Positions 23,199 through 30,460 of a stretch of 48,715 nucleotides of DNA are shown here, one piece after another. The position numbers and the translations under genes were made by a program. Source of the stretch: Candidatus Fibrimonadales bacterium (GTDB lineage: Bacteria > Fibrobacterota > Fibrobacteria > Fibrobacterales > Fibrobacteraceae); contig WQSZ01000002.1 in the NCBI GenBank assembly GCA_009787645.1, forward strand, positions 1 through 48,715, given 5' to 3'. The notes beneath the pieces are model-generated. The model did not search any database. It saw only the letters and a list, made by a program, of their open reading frames with translations, and had not been told where the DNA came from. Each line of letters opens with the position of its first letter. Position 1 is the first letter of the stretch.

Positions 23199-24149
23199 AT
23201 GCCAAACACACTGTTCAATGTATCGTCAATGATGTATCAAAACAAGCTTCGTATGCATAACGAAGTTTTGCAGCGTGCAACTGAAAGACTTGCCACAGGC
23301 AGTCGCATAAACAATGCGAAAGATGATCCTTTCAGAAATTACGAGGCAGAAAATGCCAGAAGCGAAATTAAAAATGCTGAAAAGGCTAAGCAAAATTCAG
23401 CCGACGGCGCAGCCCTTTTGCAGGTTGCCGAAGGAACATGCGGTGAGGTGCAAAGCATTCTGCAACGAGTTAGAGAGCTTGCCGTTCAAGCGGCAAACGA
23501 CACTTTGTCAAGCACGGAGCGCCGTTATTTGAACGAAGAAGTCGGCGGGCTTTTGAACGAGATAGATCGCATAACAGCCGTCACTACATTCAACACAAAA
23601 ACTATTTTTGGCAATGAAGGAGATTCGTTTTCCAAATCTGATGTGAACACAGCAGGCGGCAGAGAGTTGAAGGACTGGGCAAAGAATCCGTATATGAGAG
23701 CCGAAGGAATAAGAGCCGGAGTTTTACATGTAGGCCCCGAGGCCAATCCCGGTACGCTTTACGATGCAAATCAGGTCAGAGTGTCAATTCCGGAGCTTTC
23801 TTCAAGAACTCTCTTTGGTCCGGACGATCCTAATGGCCGCCCGGCTATTGATCTCTCCGATAATGCAGGAGCCACCAGTGCCATAGACAAGCTGGATTCG
23901 GCGATAAATTCTTTGGGCACTGTTCGTTCTTACATGGGTTCTTTGGTGAACAGGATGGACAGGCAATATGAAGATATAGAGAGCCGAAACATAACCAGAA
24001 ATGATCATGTGAGCAAAATTAAGGATACGGACTTTGCAAAGGAATCCACAGAATTGATGAGTGCGCAAATTAAACAGCAAGCTGCGATTTCAATACTGGC
24101 TCAGAGCAATTCAAAAATCGGCAGGGTTTTAGAAATATTAGGTGGTTAA
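23199..24149 (+). CDS. fliC: flagellin
   Basis: A 316-residue filament subunit. The conserved N-terminal D0/D1 section contains ERLATGSRINNAKDDP and VRELAVQAANDTLS; the C-terminal section has KDTDFAKESTELMSAQIKQQAAISILAQSN. The central 130-220 region is short and variable. The ATG at 23199 is chosen for GAGGTG upstream and for alignment to flagellin N-termini. Its 3' end overlaps mrp by 12 nt, leaving no intrinsic terminator between them. Confidence 0.93.
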   Translation: MPNTLFNVSSMMYQNKLRMHNEVLQRATERLATGSRINNAKDDPFRNYEAENARSEIKNAEKAKQNSADGAALLQVAEGTCGEVQSILQRVRELAVQAANDTLSSTERRYLNEEVGGLLNEIDRITAVTTFNTKTIFGNEGDSFSKSDVNTAGGRELKDWAKNPYMRAEGIRAGVLHVGPEANPGTLYDANQVRVSIPELSSRTLFGPDDPNGRPAIDLSDNAGATSAIDKLDSAINSLGTVRSYMGSLVNRMDRQYEDIESRNITRNDHVSKIKDTDFAKESTELMSAQIKQQAAISILAQSNSKIGRVLEILGG

Positions 24150-24893
24150 CAGTTTAGTGGCCATTTCGCCGAATATTCTTGCGCCGGCACAGTTGGGGTT
24201 TGCAAGCACTGCGGGCATGCCCTTTTCGCCGCCTTCCATTAAAGGAGCATCAATGGGAATTTGCCCCAAAAGCTCTAGCCCCATTTTTTGAGCAAAAGTT
24301 TTTGCTCCGTCTTTGCCGAATATAAAGTGCTCTTTTGAGCATCCGTCGCAAACAAAGCCGCTCATGTTCTCTACCAATCCGATAATAGGCACATTCATTT
24401 CCCTGAAAAGGTCTATGCCCTTTAAGCAATCGGCTAGAGCCACGGACTGAGGGGTGCAGACCATAATAACGCCGTGCAATTTGCAATTTTGAACAATGGA
24501 GAGCTGGACATCGCCGGTTCCGGGCGGTAAATCTATGAACAGTATGTCCATATCCCCCCAATTCACAAAGTTCAGCAGATTGTTTATAAGAGCTGCGGCT
24601 CGTGGTCCTCTCCAGGCATTTGCCTTTTCCGCAGGAAACAACTGCGCAAGGGTCACAACGTGCACTCCGTGCGAGAATGTGGGGATTATATGCCGTTTTT
24701 CATCCATTTCGGGGGCATCTTTCAGGTCGAACATTATGCCCATGCTGGGGCCATATAGATCGGCGTCTAGAATGCCAACTGATTTTCCTTCCAAAGCAAC
24801 AGCCATGGCGAGATTCGCCGTAACGGTTGATTTCCCGACTCCGCCTTTGCCGCTGGCAATGGCGATGATGCTTTTAATATCTTTTAATGCCAT
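24138..24893 (-). CDS. mrp: Mrp/ApbC family Fe-S cluster carrier ATPase
   Basis: A 251-residue P-loop ATPase that binds and transfers [4Fe-4S] clusters. The deviant Walker A is SGKGGVGKST (near residue 14), Walker B region FIDLPPGTGD, and the cluster-binding CxxC is in VCDGCSKEH. It lacks the N-terminal DUF59 domain of longer Mrp proteins. It could supply clusters to the Fe-S enzymes encoded here (sulfite reductase, HemW, Nuo). Confidence 0.92.
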   Translation of the reverse strand: MALKDIKSIIAIASGKGGVGKSTVTANLAMAVALEGKSVGILDADLYGPSMGIMFDLKDAPEMDEKRHIIPTFSHGVHVVTLAQLFPAEKANAWRGPRAAALINNLLNFVNWGDMDILFIDLPPGTGDVQLSIVQNCKLHGVIMVCTPQSVALADCLKGIDLFREMNVPIIGLVENMSGFVCDGCSKEHFIFGKDGAKTFAQKMGLELLGQIPIDAPLMEGGEKGMPAVLANPNCAGARIFGEMATKLLTT

Positions 24894-24905
24894 ATTTTTA
24901 TCAAC

Positions 24906-24979
24906 TCGGAATAGCGAGATTCGAACTCACGACCTTCTGCTCCCGAAGCAGACGCTCTACCAGGCTGAGCTATATTCCG
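24906..24979 (-). tRNA. tRNA-Pro (anticodon CGG)
   Basis: The minus strand folds into a full cloverleaf: 7-bp acceptor CGGAATA/TATTCCG, D-arm with AGCTCAGCCTGGTAGAGC, anticodon stem TCTGC/GCAGA around the loop TTCGGGA (anticodon CGG), and T-loop GTTCGAATC. The discriminator is A and no CCA is encoded. It lies 13 nt upstream of mrp on the same strand. Confidence 0.95.
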
Positions 24980-25103
24980 AAACTGGTTTTTTGCTTGAAT
25001 TTTGGCGTTTTTACTCATATTTTTGCGTTATGACAATTAGTAAAAACCTCTGTCACTGCAATTTACATGCACTAAAAACTCTTACTCCAAGCGATTTTGC
25101 CAT

Positions 25104-25113
25104 AATATAGCAA
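25104..25113 (-). promoter_or_regulatory. orphan TTGCTATATT element upstream of tRNA-Pro
   Basis: The minus strand reads TTTTTTGCTATATT with its core at 25109-25104. No gene starts near it; the next feature downstream is the tRNA about 125 nt away. It may drive the tRNA or be chance. Confidence 0.3.
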
Positions 25114-25117
25114 AAAA

Positions 25118-25588
25118 TTACTTAGCATCCCAGGTGAAACTCATATAAAATTCGGCTCCAGCGTATTCTCCGGTATTTTCACACTCATAAGCCGAATTCC
25201 CGAACATTCGTAAGGACCTATACATCAAAGCTCTCTGTATAGTATTGAGGGTGCCGCTTACTCTAGCCATTTCGCACAGGAGTTGATCAGCAAGAAGCCT
25301 GGACAAAAAATGTCCACCTTTGCAATTTTTAGTGTAATTTGCATCATGAACGATGATCGCCCAGTTATAATCATTGCTATCGGTAAATTTCGGAATGATC
25401 GGATCTATCACATGCGAGCCGCTGCGCATGTTCGTGGGAAAGCCCGGAAGTAAAGTATATCGCAAAACGCCATCAACTGTATGTATTGCGCAATCGGCTT
25501 TTTCAGTGAGCCGCCACAATCCTTCGCCGGCGAATCTTACTGCAATTGGCGAGCCTGTGTATTTAAGCACTTTCATTTTTTGCCTCAT
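25118..25588 (-). CDS. DUF1353-like phage-type protein
   Basis: A 156-residue protein resembling DUF1353, found in prophages near lysis or tail genes. Visible conserved parts are DYNWAIIVHDANYT, SRLLADQLLCEMARV and YRSLRMFG. Molecular function is unknown to me. Its ATG overlaps the stop of the upstream M15 peptidase frame (ATGA), which shows the two once formed one operon. Confidence 0.7.
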   Translation of the reverse strand: MRQKMKVLKYTGSPIAVRFAGEGLWRLTEKADCAIHTVDGVLRYTLLPGFPTNMRSGSHVIDPIIPKFTDSNDYNWAIIVHDANYTKNCKGGHFLSRLLADQLLCEMARVSGTLNTIQRALMYRSLRMFGNSAYECENTGEYAGAEFYMSFTWDAK

Positions 25589-26007
25589 GGGTTGAATATG
25601 TAAGGTTTGGTTTTATCCAGCCATTTTACCGGGTTGGGCTCTCCAATATCGATGTGTATCTAGGTTTGGGTTACATCAATATTCTCCACCCGTTTTATGC
25701 ATAATGCCAAAGCTTCAGCTGATGTGCAAAAAGCGTACAGTAGCATTATCTTTTTTTGAGTTATATGCAAATCTATAGCCATGCCTTTTTTGTGGTAGCT
25801 GTTTTTTGCGCCGATTGAGCATGCCGGGCTTCTAAGGCCGCACCAGTTGTGCATGCGCCGGCCATCAATGGCGTTAACCCAAACATCAGGATAGCGCTCT
25901 TTTATGGCGCCATAAATCTCTAGGATTTTAGGATCTATGGATTTATCCAGGCTGTAGCCATAATGCTGCCAGTCTGGCGGGAGCAGGTCGTTTGGATCAG
26001 TAATCAT
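25585..26007 (-). pseudogene. M15-type peptidoglycan peptidase with in-frame amber stop
   Basis: The frame reads 140 codons from 26007 to a TGA at 25585 but carries TAG at 25662-25660 after residue 115. The first zinc motif SYHKKGMAIDLH (near residue 69) is intact. Beyond the TAG the frame continues IHIDIGEPNPVKWLD, containing the His of the W-x-H motif of M15 peptidases, and the stop falls where Trp is expected. A single TGG to TAG change therefore explains it. The truncated 115-residue product would lack a zinc ligand. Intact relatives are phage endolysins. Confidence 0.8.
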
Positions 26008-26009
26008 CT

Positions 26010-26507
26010 CTACTTTCCTCCGTTGAGTTTGTTTTTATTCTGCAGGATAACCTCAAGAAATAAATTTTTGAAGTCGTCTAATTTGTCATTCATTTTATCC
26101 ACCTTCTGAAAAACTTCTTTCCCGTCAGCTTTGGTAAAATTCTGTTCTCGCATATCCGATATGGTTACGCTTAAAGCTTTGTAGTCATTCTCAATTTCTT
26201 TCAAATCTTTCTGTGTCGCAAATTCTGCAAGCCTCTGTTTTATTTTGCTGACTTCTTCTTTCGTTTCTTTTATATCAGCATTTTGGATCATTTGCTCTTT
26301 ATCCCTGGCATCTGTTCTGAGCTTCGTGTTTTCATCTATTATCTTGGCCTGCTCCTTGTCTTTGTTGCGCAGGTATATAATGCCAGCTATTATAGCCGCA
26401 ATGAGCAGCATCACGATAACAACAAACGCCTCGCCGCTTGTCAGCTTATGCGCAAGCACCGTTAGAAACCCATCGCTCGATATAGCTGTGTTCGCTATTT
26501 TGTCCAT
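26010..26507 (-). CDS. membrane-anchored coiled-coil protein, possible lysis-module component
   Basis: A 165-residue protein with one membrane helix (about 28-45, VVIVMLLIAAIIAGIIYL) and a long charged coiled coil afterwards. It lies 2 nt upstream of the M15 peptidase gene, in the place a holin or spanin-like gene would occupy. I recognise no family, so that role is only positional inference. Confidence 0.6.
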   Translation of the reverse strand: MDKIANTAISSDGFLTVLAHKLTSGEAFVVIVMLLIAAIIAGIIYLRNKDKEQAKIIDENTKLRTDARDKEQMIQNADIKETKEEVSKIKQRLAEFATQKDLKEIENDYKALSVTISDMREQNFTKADGKEVFQKVDKMNDKLDDFKNLFLEVILQNKNKLNGGK

Positions 26508-26515
26508 TTGAAAAA

Positions 26516-27055
26516 ATGAATAAAGAAATGGAAAGTAAAATTTTAGACATAAACGATTTTACTTTTAAATCGTCTGTAGAAATATTTTTATATAGATTTA
26601 AATTTATTTGGGATATAAATCTATCCCTTGAAGCATGGAATTTTAAAAATCTTTACACTTTTCCGTATAAAAAGATTGCAAATTTATTTTATAGAGTGGT
26701 AATTGAATTATCTCAAGAAGATATTGAGGGAATAAAATCAAAAGAAAATAATGGAAAAATATATCATGAATGCGTTAATAGATGGTATGGAAATAGCTAC
26801 AAAGAGAAAATGGCAAATGAAATTATATATGAAGTCGCAGATGTCACTGAAATCACTCCGCCTATAAATATAGAAGAAATAAAAATTATCTTCTACGAAA
26901 ATCTTTACAATTTCATAGAAAAAGATTTAAAGAAAAAAGAATATTTTATAGAAAAACTTTCGGATAAAATACATGGAGAAATAGCTTTTATTGTAAATGG
27001 AAAAGAATTCGAAAATGAGAATAATGAAGCTGTTTTGAATGTGAAGGAGAAATGA
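26516..27055 (+). CDS. AT-rich hypothetical protein, 179 aa
   Basis: A Lys/Ile/Glu-rich soluble protein of 179 residues with no recognised domain. Base composition is visibly richer in A+T than neighbouring genes, which suggests recent transfer. Its ATG is only 8 nt from the divergent ATG at 26507, so its original promoter may be missing. It is followed by AAGGAG and a superinfection-exclusion-like remnant, so the two were probably one operon. Confidence 0.6.
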   Translation: MNKEMESKILDINDFTFKSSVEIFLYRFKFIWDINLSLEAWNFKNLYTFPYKKIANLFYRVVIELSQEDIEGIKSKENNGKIYHECVNRWYGNSYKEKMANEIIYEVADVTEITPPINIEEIKIIFYENLYNFIEKDLKKKEYFIEKLSDKIHGEIAFIVNGKEFENENNEAVLNVKEK

Positions 27056-27059
27056 AATA

Positions 27060-27343
27060 TGGAAATACTTAATGTAATAGGAAAATTTGTAGAAAAAATA
27101 CCCAAACCATTATATGTAGTTTATTTATTTTTTCATTATTATTTATGCTTCTTCCCGAAAGTTTTATAGAAAAATTAAAAGGATTTGAATATGAAATTGG
27201 ATATATTTTTGTTGACAGCATCGTTTATTATAGTAGAGTTATGTGTAAGAGGGATAGATAAAATAGAAAAAAGTAGAGCAGACAATAGAGCAAAATCCGA
27301 AATGATAAAAATTATAGATACACTTTTCACACTACGAAAATGA
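27060..27343 (+). pseudogene. frameshifted superinfection-exclusion (SieB-like) membrane protein remnant
   Basis: Three reading frames joined in order give one sensible small membrane protein: MEILNVIGKFVEKIPKPLY, then FIFSLLFMLLPESFIEKL, then LLTASFIIVELCVRGIDKI to the stop at 27341. The PESFIEKL segment between two membrane helices resembles superinfection exclusion B family proteins. At least two frameshifts break it. AAGGAG precedes the first ATG. Confidence 0.5.
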
Positions 27344-27495
27344 AATTAAAAAGAAATTTAGAGCAATACAATAGCATTGATTTGTGATAAATAAGCATTT
27401 TATGGAATTAATTTCTCCACATTGCTATTTGCCGCACCGCCCCAGGCGTGAAGCCGGTGCAACCGCATCTTGAAGAATGGAAAGTTTGGAGGGCA
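27344..27495. other. short spacer with hairpin and module-end repeat
   Basis: No gene is seen. It holds a GCACCG/CGGTGC stem (27434-27439, 27455-27460) and, from 27467, the end of the repeated toxin-antitoxin module (CTTGAAGAATGGAAAG). Confidence 0.5.
27467..27495. repeat. direct repeat at module end, copy 1
   Basis: ATCTTGAAGAATGGAAAG followed by TTTGGAGGGCATT lies just past the toxin stop; 29743-29772 repeats it with three or so changes. The similarity therefore extends outside the toxin gene. Confidence 0.7.
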
Positions 27496-27774
27496 TTACA
27501 TTTTCAATAAATTTGAATGCGAGCCTGTACGCGAAGCTGTTAAGATAAGCTTATCATTATCTATGCCATATATAAACAGCCAATCGGGCTCTATATGGCA
27601 TTCACGAAACCGAACGTAATTACCTCGCAGCGGATGATCGTGATACTTAGCATCTAAAGTTTCGTGGTTTTGTAATTTTTCAATAACTTCATCAAGTAAT
27701 GATAAATTTTTACCTTGTTTTTTCATCAGCTTTCTGTCTTTTTTGTACTTTTTAGTTGGCCTAAGCTTGAGCAT
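27496..27774 (-). CDS. YafQ/RelE-family mRNA interferase toxin (copy 1)
   Basis: A 92-residue toxin of the YafQ group, ribosome-dependent endoribonucleases. Characteristic segments are KKYKKDRKLMKKQGK, HPLRGNYVRFRECHIEPDWLFIY and the C-terminal TASRTGSHSNLL with catalytic-region His. Its ATG overlaps the antitoxin stop (taATG). A paralogous pair lies at 29773-30338. Confidence 0.9.
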   Translation of the reverse strand: MLKLRPTKKYKKDRKLMKKQGKNLSLLDEVIEKLQNHETLDAKYHDHPLRGNYVRFRECHIEPDWLFIYGIDNDKLILTASRTGSHSNLLKM

Positions 27775-28037
27775 TAGTCATCCTCAGAGTCAATATCAGC
27801 ATTCATCTCTTCAACGGTAGAATAAGTTTTAACTTGGATTTTTCCATCCATAATATCCATCGCCTCTTGTAGTGCTTCCAAAGTCTCTTCATTATATTCA
27901 GGTTCATCATATTGAGGGAAAACTATAACCTCAAGCCTTTGTCCAATATATTCTCTAGGAATAGAAGCTATAATCCTGCTATCAGTCGGAATACAGGTAG
28001 TTCGATAAGCTTGTGGATACGTCTGTGTCGCATTCAT
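27774..28037 (-). CDS. antitoxin of YafQ-type pair (copy 1)
   Basis: An 87-residue antitoxin: a short beta N-terminus (REYIGQRLEVIVFPQY) and an acidic helical C-terminus. The leader has GGAGG, and a promoter element with core 28059-28054 lies 16 nt upstream. Such antitoxins usually repress their own promoter. It lies 28 nt from the integrase stop. Confidence 0.82.
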   Translation of the reverse strand: MNATQTYPQAYRTTCIPTDSRIIASIPREYIGQRLEVIVFPQYDEPEYNEETLEALQEAMDIMDGKIQVKTYSTVEEMNADIDSEDD

Positions 28038-28053
28038 AAATGCCTCCGATTCA

Positions 28054-28063
28054 AATATAGAAA
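28054..28063 (-). promoter_or_regulatory. TTTCTATATT promoter element, toxin-antitoxin copy 1
   Basis: Core 28059-28054 on the minus strand, 16 nt before the antitoxin ATG. The element lies at the junction with the integrase 3' end, so the pair has a promoter independent of the integrase. Confidence 0.6.
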
Positions 28064-28064
28064 T

Positions 28065-29276
28065 TTACCCGGCAAAGTACCCACTCTCCAACCACTCCAC
28101 CAATTCCCGCCGCTCCTTAATAGCCTCCTCAAAACCCACCTTAAAATGCTCAGGAACGAATTTCCCATAAAGATTGGCCGTTGTGCCTATATCAGAATGC
28201 CCCAACTGGTAGCTCACCATCTGCAATGTAGCAGCCTGTGATAGCAGCTTGTTAACCGCAAAAGTATGTCTGAATCTATGGGGATGGATGCCAGGAAAAG
28301 CTTTCGCAAAGCCGTATCGCTTGAGTCCCAGCTTAATATTATTGACTCCGATTTTAAAAACCATGCCACGCTTGAATATTTCCGCAATGGTAGGACAAAC
28401 GGGCAAAGTTCTTGCGGCGGCAGCAGTCTTTCCGCTAATAGGCTTATTGCGGCCAACCGCTTCGCCGTGCAAAACAATTCCATTACCTCTTATGCTTTCC
28501 GGCGTTATATTATCCAGTTCTCCGATGCGGATTCCAGTCAAAAGCAAAAATAAAACAGAATCGTGCAGGTCGCTCCTTTCTCTTCTTAAAAATTCCAAAA
28601 TCCTCTTTTGTAAATCAACGGGCAGCGGCTCAACGACTTTGGTATTAACACCGGCGATGATTTTAACTTCCACATCATCCCAAAGAGTAGCATTATGCAG
28701 CCACCCATTCCGGGCCGCAACTTTAGCCATCCGCTTCAATGTTTGCAAATTATGCTTCATTGTGCTTGCGCTAATTCGCGTTTGCCGGTTGTTGTAATTT
28801 GCCGTGCTTCGCCAGGCTAAAAAATCATAAGCTGTATCCGGTTTCAAATCGGCGGTCGTTTGCAATCCCAAAGCCTTGAAAAAGTCAAGGATAAGAGTCT
28901 TTTCGTGCAGCATAGCTTCACGATGCTTATCGGTTGCTCCTTGAGTCATTTTCTGCTTAAACCAAGCTTCAGCAAGCAGCTCAAGAGAGACTTCCGGCTT
29001 TTCGTCGTTTTCGCCATAGCCGGACAAAGCTATTTTCTCAAGCAGTTCTTTTCTCCCGGAATCGCTGAATGCCAAATATGCCTGCACCGCAGACTTCATT
29101 TCTTCCGCAGTTATCATTCTGCGAGCTTTGGGCGTAAGCACTCCCATGATAGTTTCATGGGCTTTTAGGGCTGATTGCAGGTATTTTGTAGATTTTTTGT
29201 CTAAACAATAATGAATAGGCTTATAGCCAGAAGTGCGGTCCTGTATTTGCCCTATACGAAAAATCATCGTTGCCAT
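28065..29276 (-). CDS. tyrosine site-specific recombinase (integrase)
   Basis: A 403-residue integrase. The catalytic set is complete: Arg in LLTGIRIGEL, HPHRFRHTFA, LGHSDIGTT, and the nucleophile Tyr in TTANLYGKFV. A SAM-like core-binding domain with HNLQTLKRMAKVAARNGW precedes it. It probably mobilises the surrounding island. Upstream of its ATG, two copies of GCAGTAACA in tandem (minus strand, 29291-29299 and 29303-29311) may be operator or arm sites. Confidence 0.9.
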   Translation of the reverse strand: MATMIFRIGQIQDRTSGYKPIHYCLDKKSTKYLQSALKAHETIMGVLTPKARRMITAEEMKSAVQAYLAFSDSGRKELLEKIALSGYGENDEKPEVSLELLAEAWFKQKMTQGATDKHREAMLHEKTLILDFFKALGLQTTADLKPDTAYDFLAWRSTANYNNRQTRISASTMKHNLQTLKRMAKVAARNGWLHNATLWDDVEVKIIAGVNTKVVEPLPVDLQKRILEFLRRERSDLHDSVLFLLLTGIRIGELDNITPESIRGNGIVLHGEAVGRNKPISGKTAAAARTLPVCPTIAEIFKRGMVFKIGVNNIKLGLKRYGFAKAFPGIHPHRFRHTFAVNKLLSQAATLQMVSYQLGHSDIGTTANLYGKFVPEHFKVGFEEAIKERRELVEWLESGYFAG

Positions 29277-29772
29277 AAAATTCCATTAACTGTTACTGCC
29301 ATGTTACTGCAAAAAAATAGAAAAAAAGTGAAATTTGAGTGACTGAAAACGGCATTATCTTTCACTTTTGAAAATTCAGCCATTCCGATAGTTTAGGGGT
29401 TTGTGGCTAAGAGGCTGATAAAATCCGAGCTTGTTAAAAAATCGCCTTAGCATTTCAATTAGCTTTTTGGTTCTCTTTTTCTCCAAATGTTCGTCTAGCG
29501 CATAAAGCAACGCAGCCATTGATAATAACATGACAGCTTCGAACATTTTCAATACCTCTATCCATAATATACATTATTTTTTTGCAAATTAAGCCATTTC
29601 GGAAAAGAAAATTTGGATTAAAACTGAATTGGAAGAGACCTTCCCCCCTAAGGGTGAATTTGAGAAACGAGCTTGCGAAATACTTGCAAAACATTTGACT
29701 GGACTTATGAAACAAATTAAGCAGGAGGTTTTGAAAATGATTATCTTGAAGAATGGAAAGCTTGGAGGGTAT
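29277..29772. other. gene-poor region upstream of integrase
   Basis: No convincing gene. It contains the two GCAGTAACA direct repeats, an inverted repeat AAAAGTGAAA/TTTCACTTTT (29324-29333 and 29360-29369), and an open plus-strand frame without start (29593-29799) whose text (ETFPPKGEFEKRACEILAKH) looks protein-like and may be a gene remnant. The end of toxin module copy 2 is at its right edge. Confidence 0.5.
29743..29772. repeat. direct repeat at module end, copy 2
   Basis: Partner of 27467-27495, lying just beyond the stop of the second toxin gene. Confidence 0.7.
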
Positions 29773-30060
29773 TTACTTTTTCAGCAAATTAGAATGTGAA
29801 CCAGTACGCACGGCGGTCAAGATAAGTTCCTTTTCGCTAACTCTATAGATAAGCAGCCAATCAGGCTCTATATGGCATTCACGATGCCCTACATAATTCC
29901 CGTGTAACGGATGGTCGCGATATTTAGGCTCTAATGATTCCTGCTTGCATAATTTATCAACAACTGCATCCAGCAAAGAGACATCTTTACCTTGTCTTAC
30001 CATTAAACTCAAATCTTTTTTATATTTATTGGTTGGTTTAAATTCTAATTCAGGTTTCAA
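29773..30060 (-). CDS. YafQ/RelE-family mRNA interferase toxin (copy 2)
   Basis: A 95-residue paralogue of the toxin at 27496, with KKYKKD-like start (NKYKKDLSLMVRQGK), HPLHGNYVGHRECHIEPDWLLIY and TAVRTGSHSNLL. It overlaps its antitoxin by 4 nt and appears intact. The protein has diverged enough from copy 1 that cross-neutralisation is not guaranteed. Confidence 0.9.
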   Translation of the reverse strand: MKPELEFKPTNKYKKDLSLMVRQGKDVSLLDAVVDKLCKQESLEPKYRDHPLHGNYVGHRECHIEPDWLLIYRVSEKELILTAVRTGSHSNLLKK

Positions 30061-30338
30061 TTGTTACCCTCGGCAGCAATCTCAGCTTCAATTTCCGCCA
30101 CTAGCTCCCTGTGGTTGCTATAACTTTTCGCTTTAATTTTTCCAGACGCTATATCATCAGCCTCCTGCATCGCCGCTAAAGTCTCCTCATTATAATCAGG
30201 TTCCTCATATTGAGGAAAAACTATAACCTCAAGCTTTTGTCCGATATATTCATTAGGAATAAATGCCTCCTTAAGACTATTGCTGTGAGGAGTGCAAATA
30301 GTCCGAAATGCCTGTTGATATGTCTGTGTCGCATTCAT
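30057..30338 (-). CDS. antitoxin of YafQ-type pair (copy 2)
   Basis: A 93-residue paralogue of the antitoxin at 27774 (IPNEYIGQKLEVIVFPQYEEPDYNEETL is shared in large part, split here by position). AGAGGT precedes the ATG; no clear TTWCTATATT copy is present, unlike the first pair. Confidence 0.82.
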   Translation of the reverse strand: MNATQTYQQAFRTICTPHSNSLKEAFIPNEYIGQKLEVIVFPQYEEPDYNEETLAAMQEADDIASGKIKAKSYSNHRELVAEIEAEIAAEGNN

Positions 30339-30365
30339 AAATACCTCTTTACAAAAAATACAAAT

Positions 30366-30436
30366 TTTCCAGCCACTCTACCAATTCCCGCCGCTCCTTA
30401 ATAGCCTCCTATATCGGAATGCCCCAACTGGTAGCT
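30366..30436 (-). pseudogene. integrase 3'-end scar
   Basis: About 70 bases match the 3' end of the integrase at 28087-28215, with an internal deletion of about 58 bp between CCT microhomologies and a resulting frameshift. The codons for YQLGHSDI are still readable. It lies directly upstream of antitoxin copy 2, as the intact integrase lies upstream of copy 1. Confidence 0.8.
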
Positions 30437-30442
30437 TGCCGT

Positions 30443-30452
30443 TTTCTATATT
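30443..30452 (+). promoter_or_regulatory. TTTCTATATT promoter element of nuoH
   Basis: The core TATATT is at 30447-30452, 8 nt before the nuoH ATG, and begins right where the integrase scar ends. A near-leaderless mRNA is predicted. Confidence 0.6.
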
Positions 30453-30460
30453 ACCTTCAA

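Noticed and set aside
24906-24979. tRNA-Pro as the attachment site of the integrase island
   Set aside because: The island lies on the 5' side of the tRNA and no copy of the tRNA 3' end is seen at the far boundary near 30.4 kb.
24496-25110. Open plus-strand frame of 204 codons across mrp and the tRNA
   Set aside because: It runs through a tRNA gene and antisense to mrp, so it cannot be a real protein.
25660-25662. Recoded TAG (alternative genetic code)
   Set aside because: TAG is the natural stop of several intact genes in the window (for example at 3676, 6101 and 21785), so reassignment is unlikely.
29455-29715. Minus-strand frame of 86 codons upstream of the integrase
   Set aside because: No ribosome site, unusual composition and no resemblance to a family; the opposite strand looks at least as protein-like.
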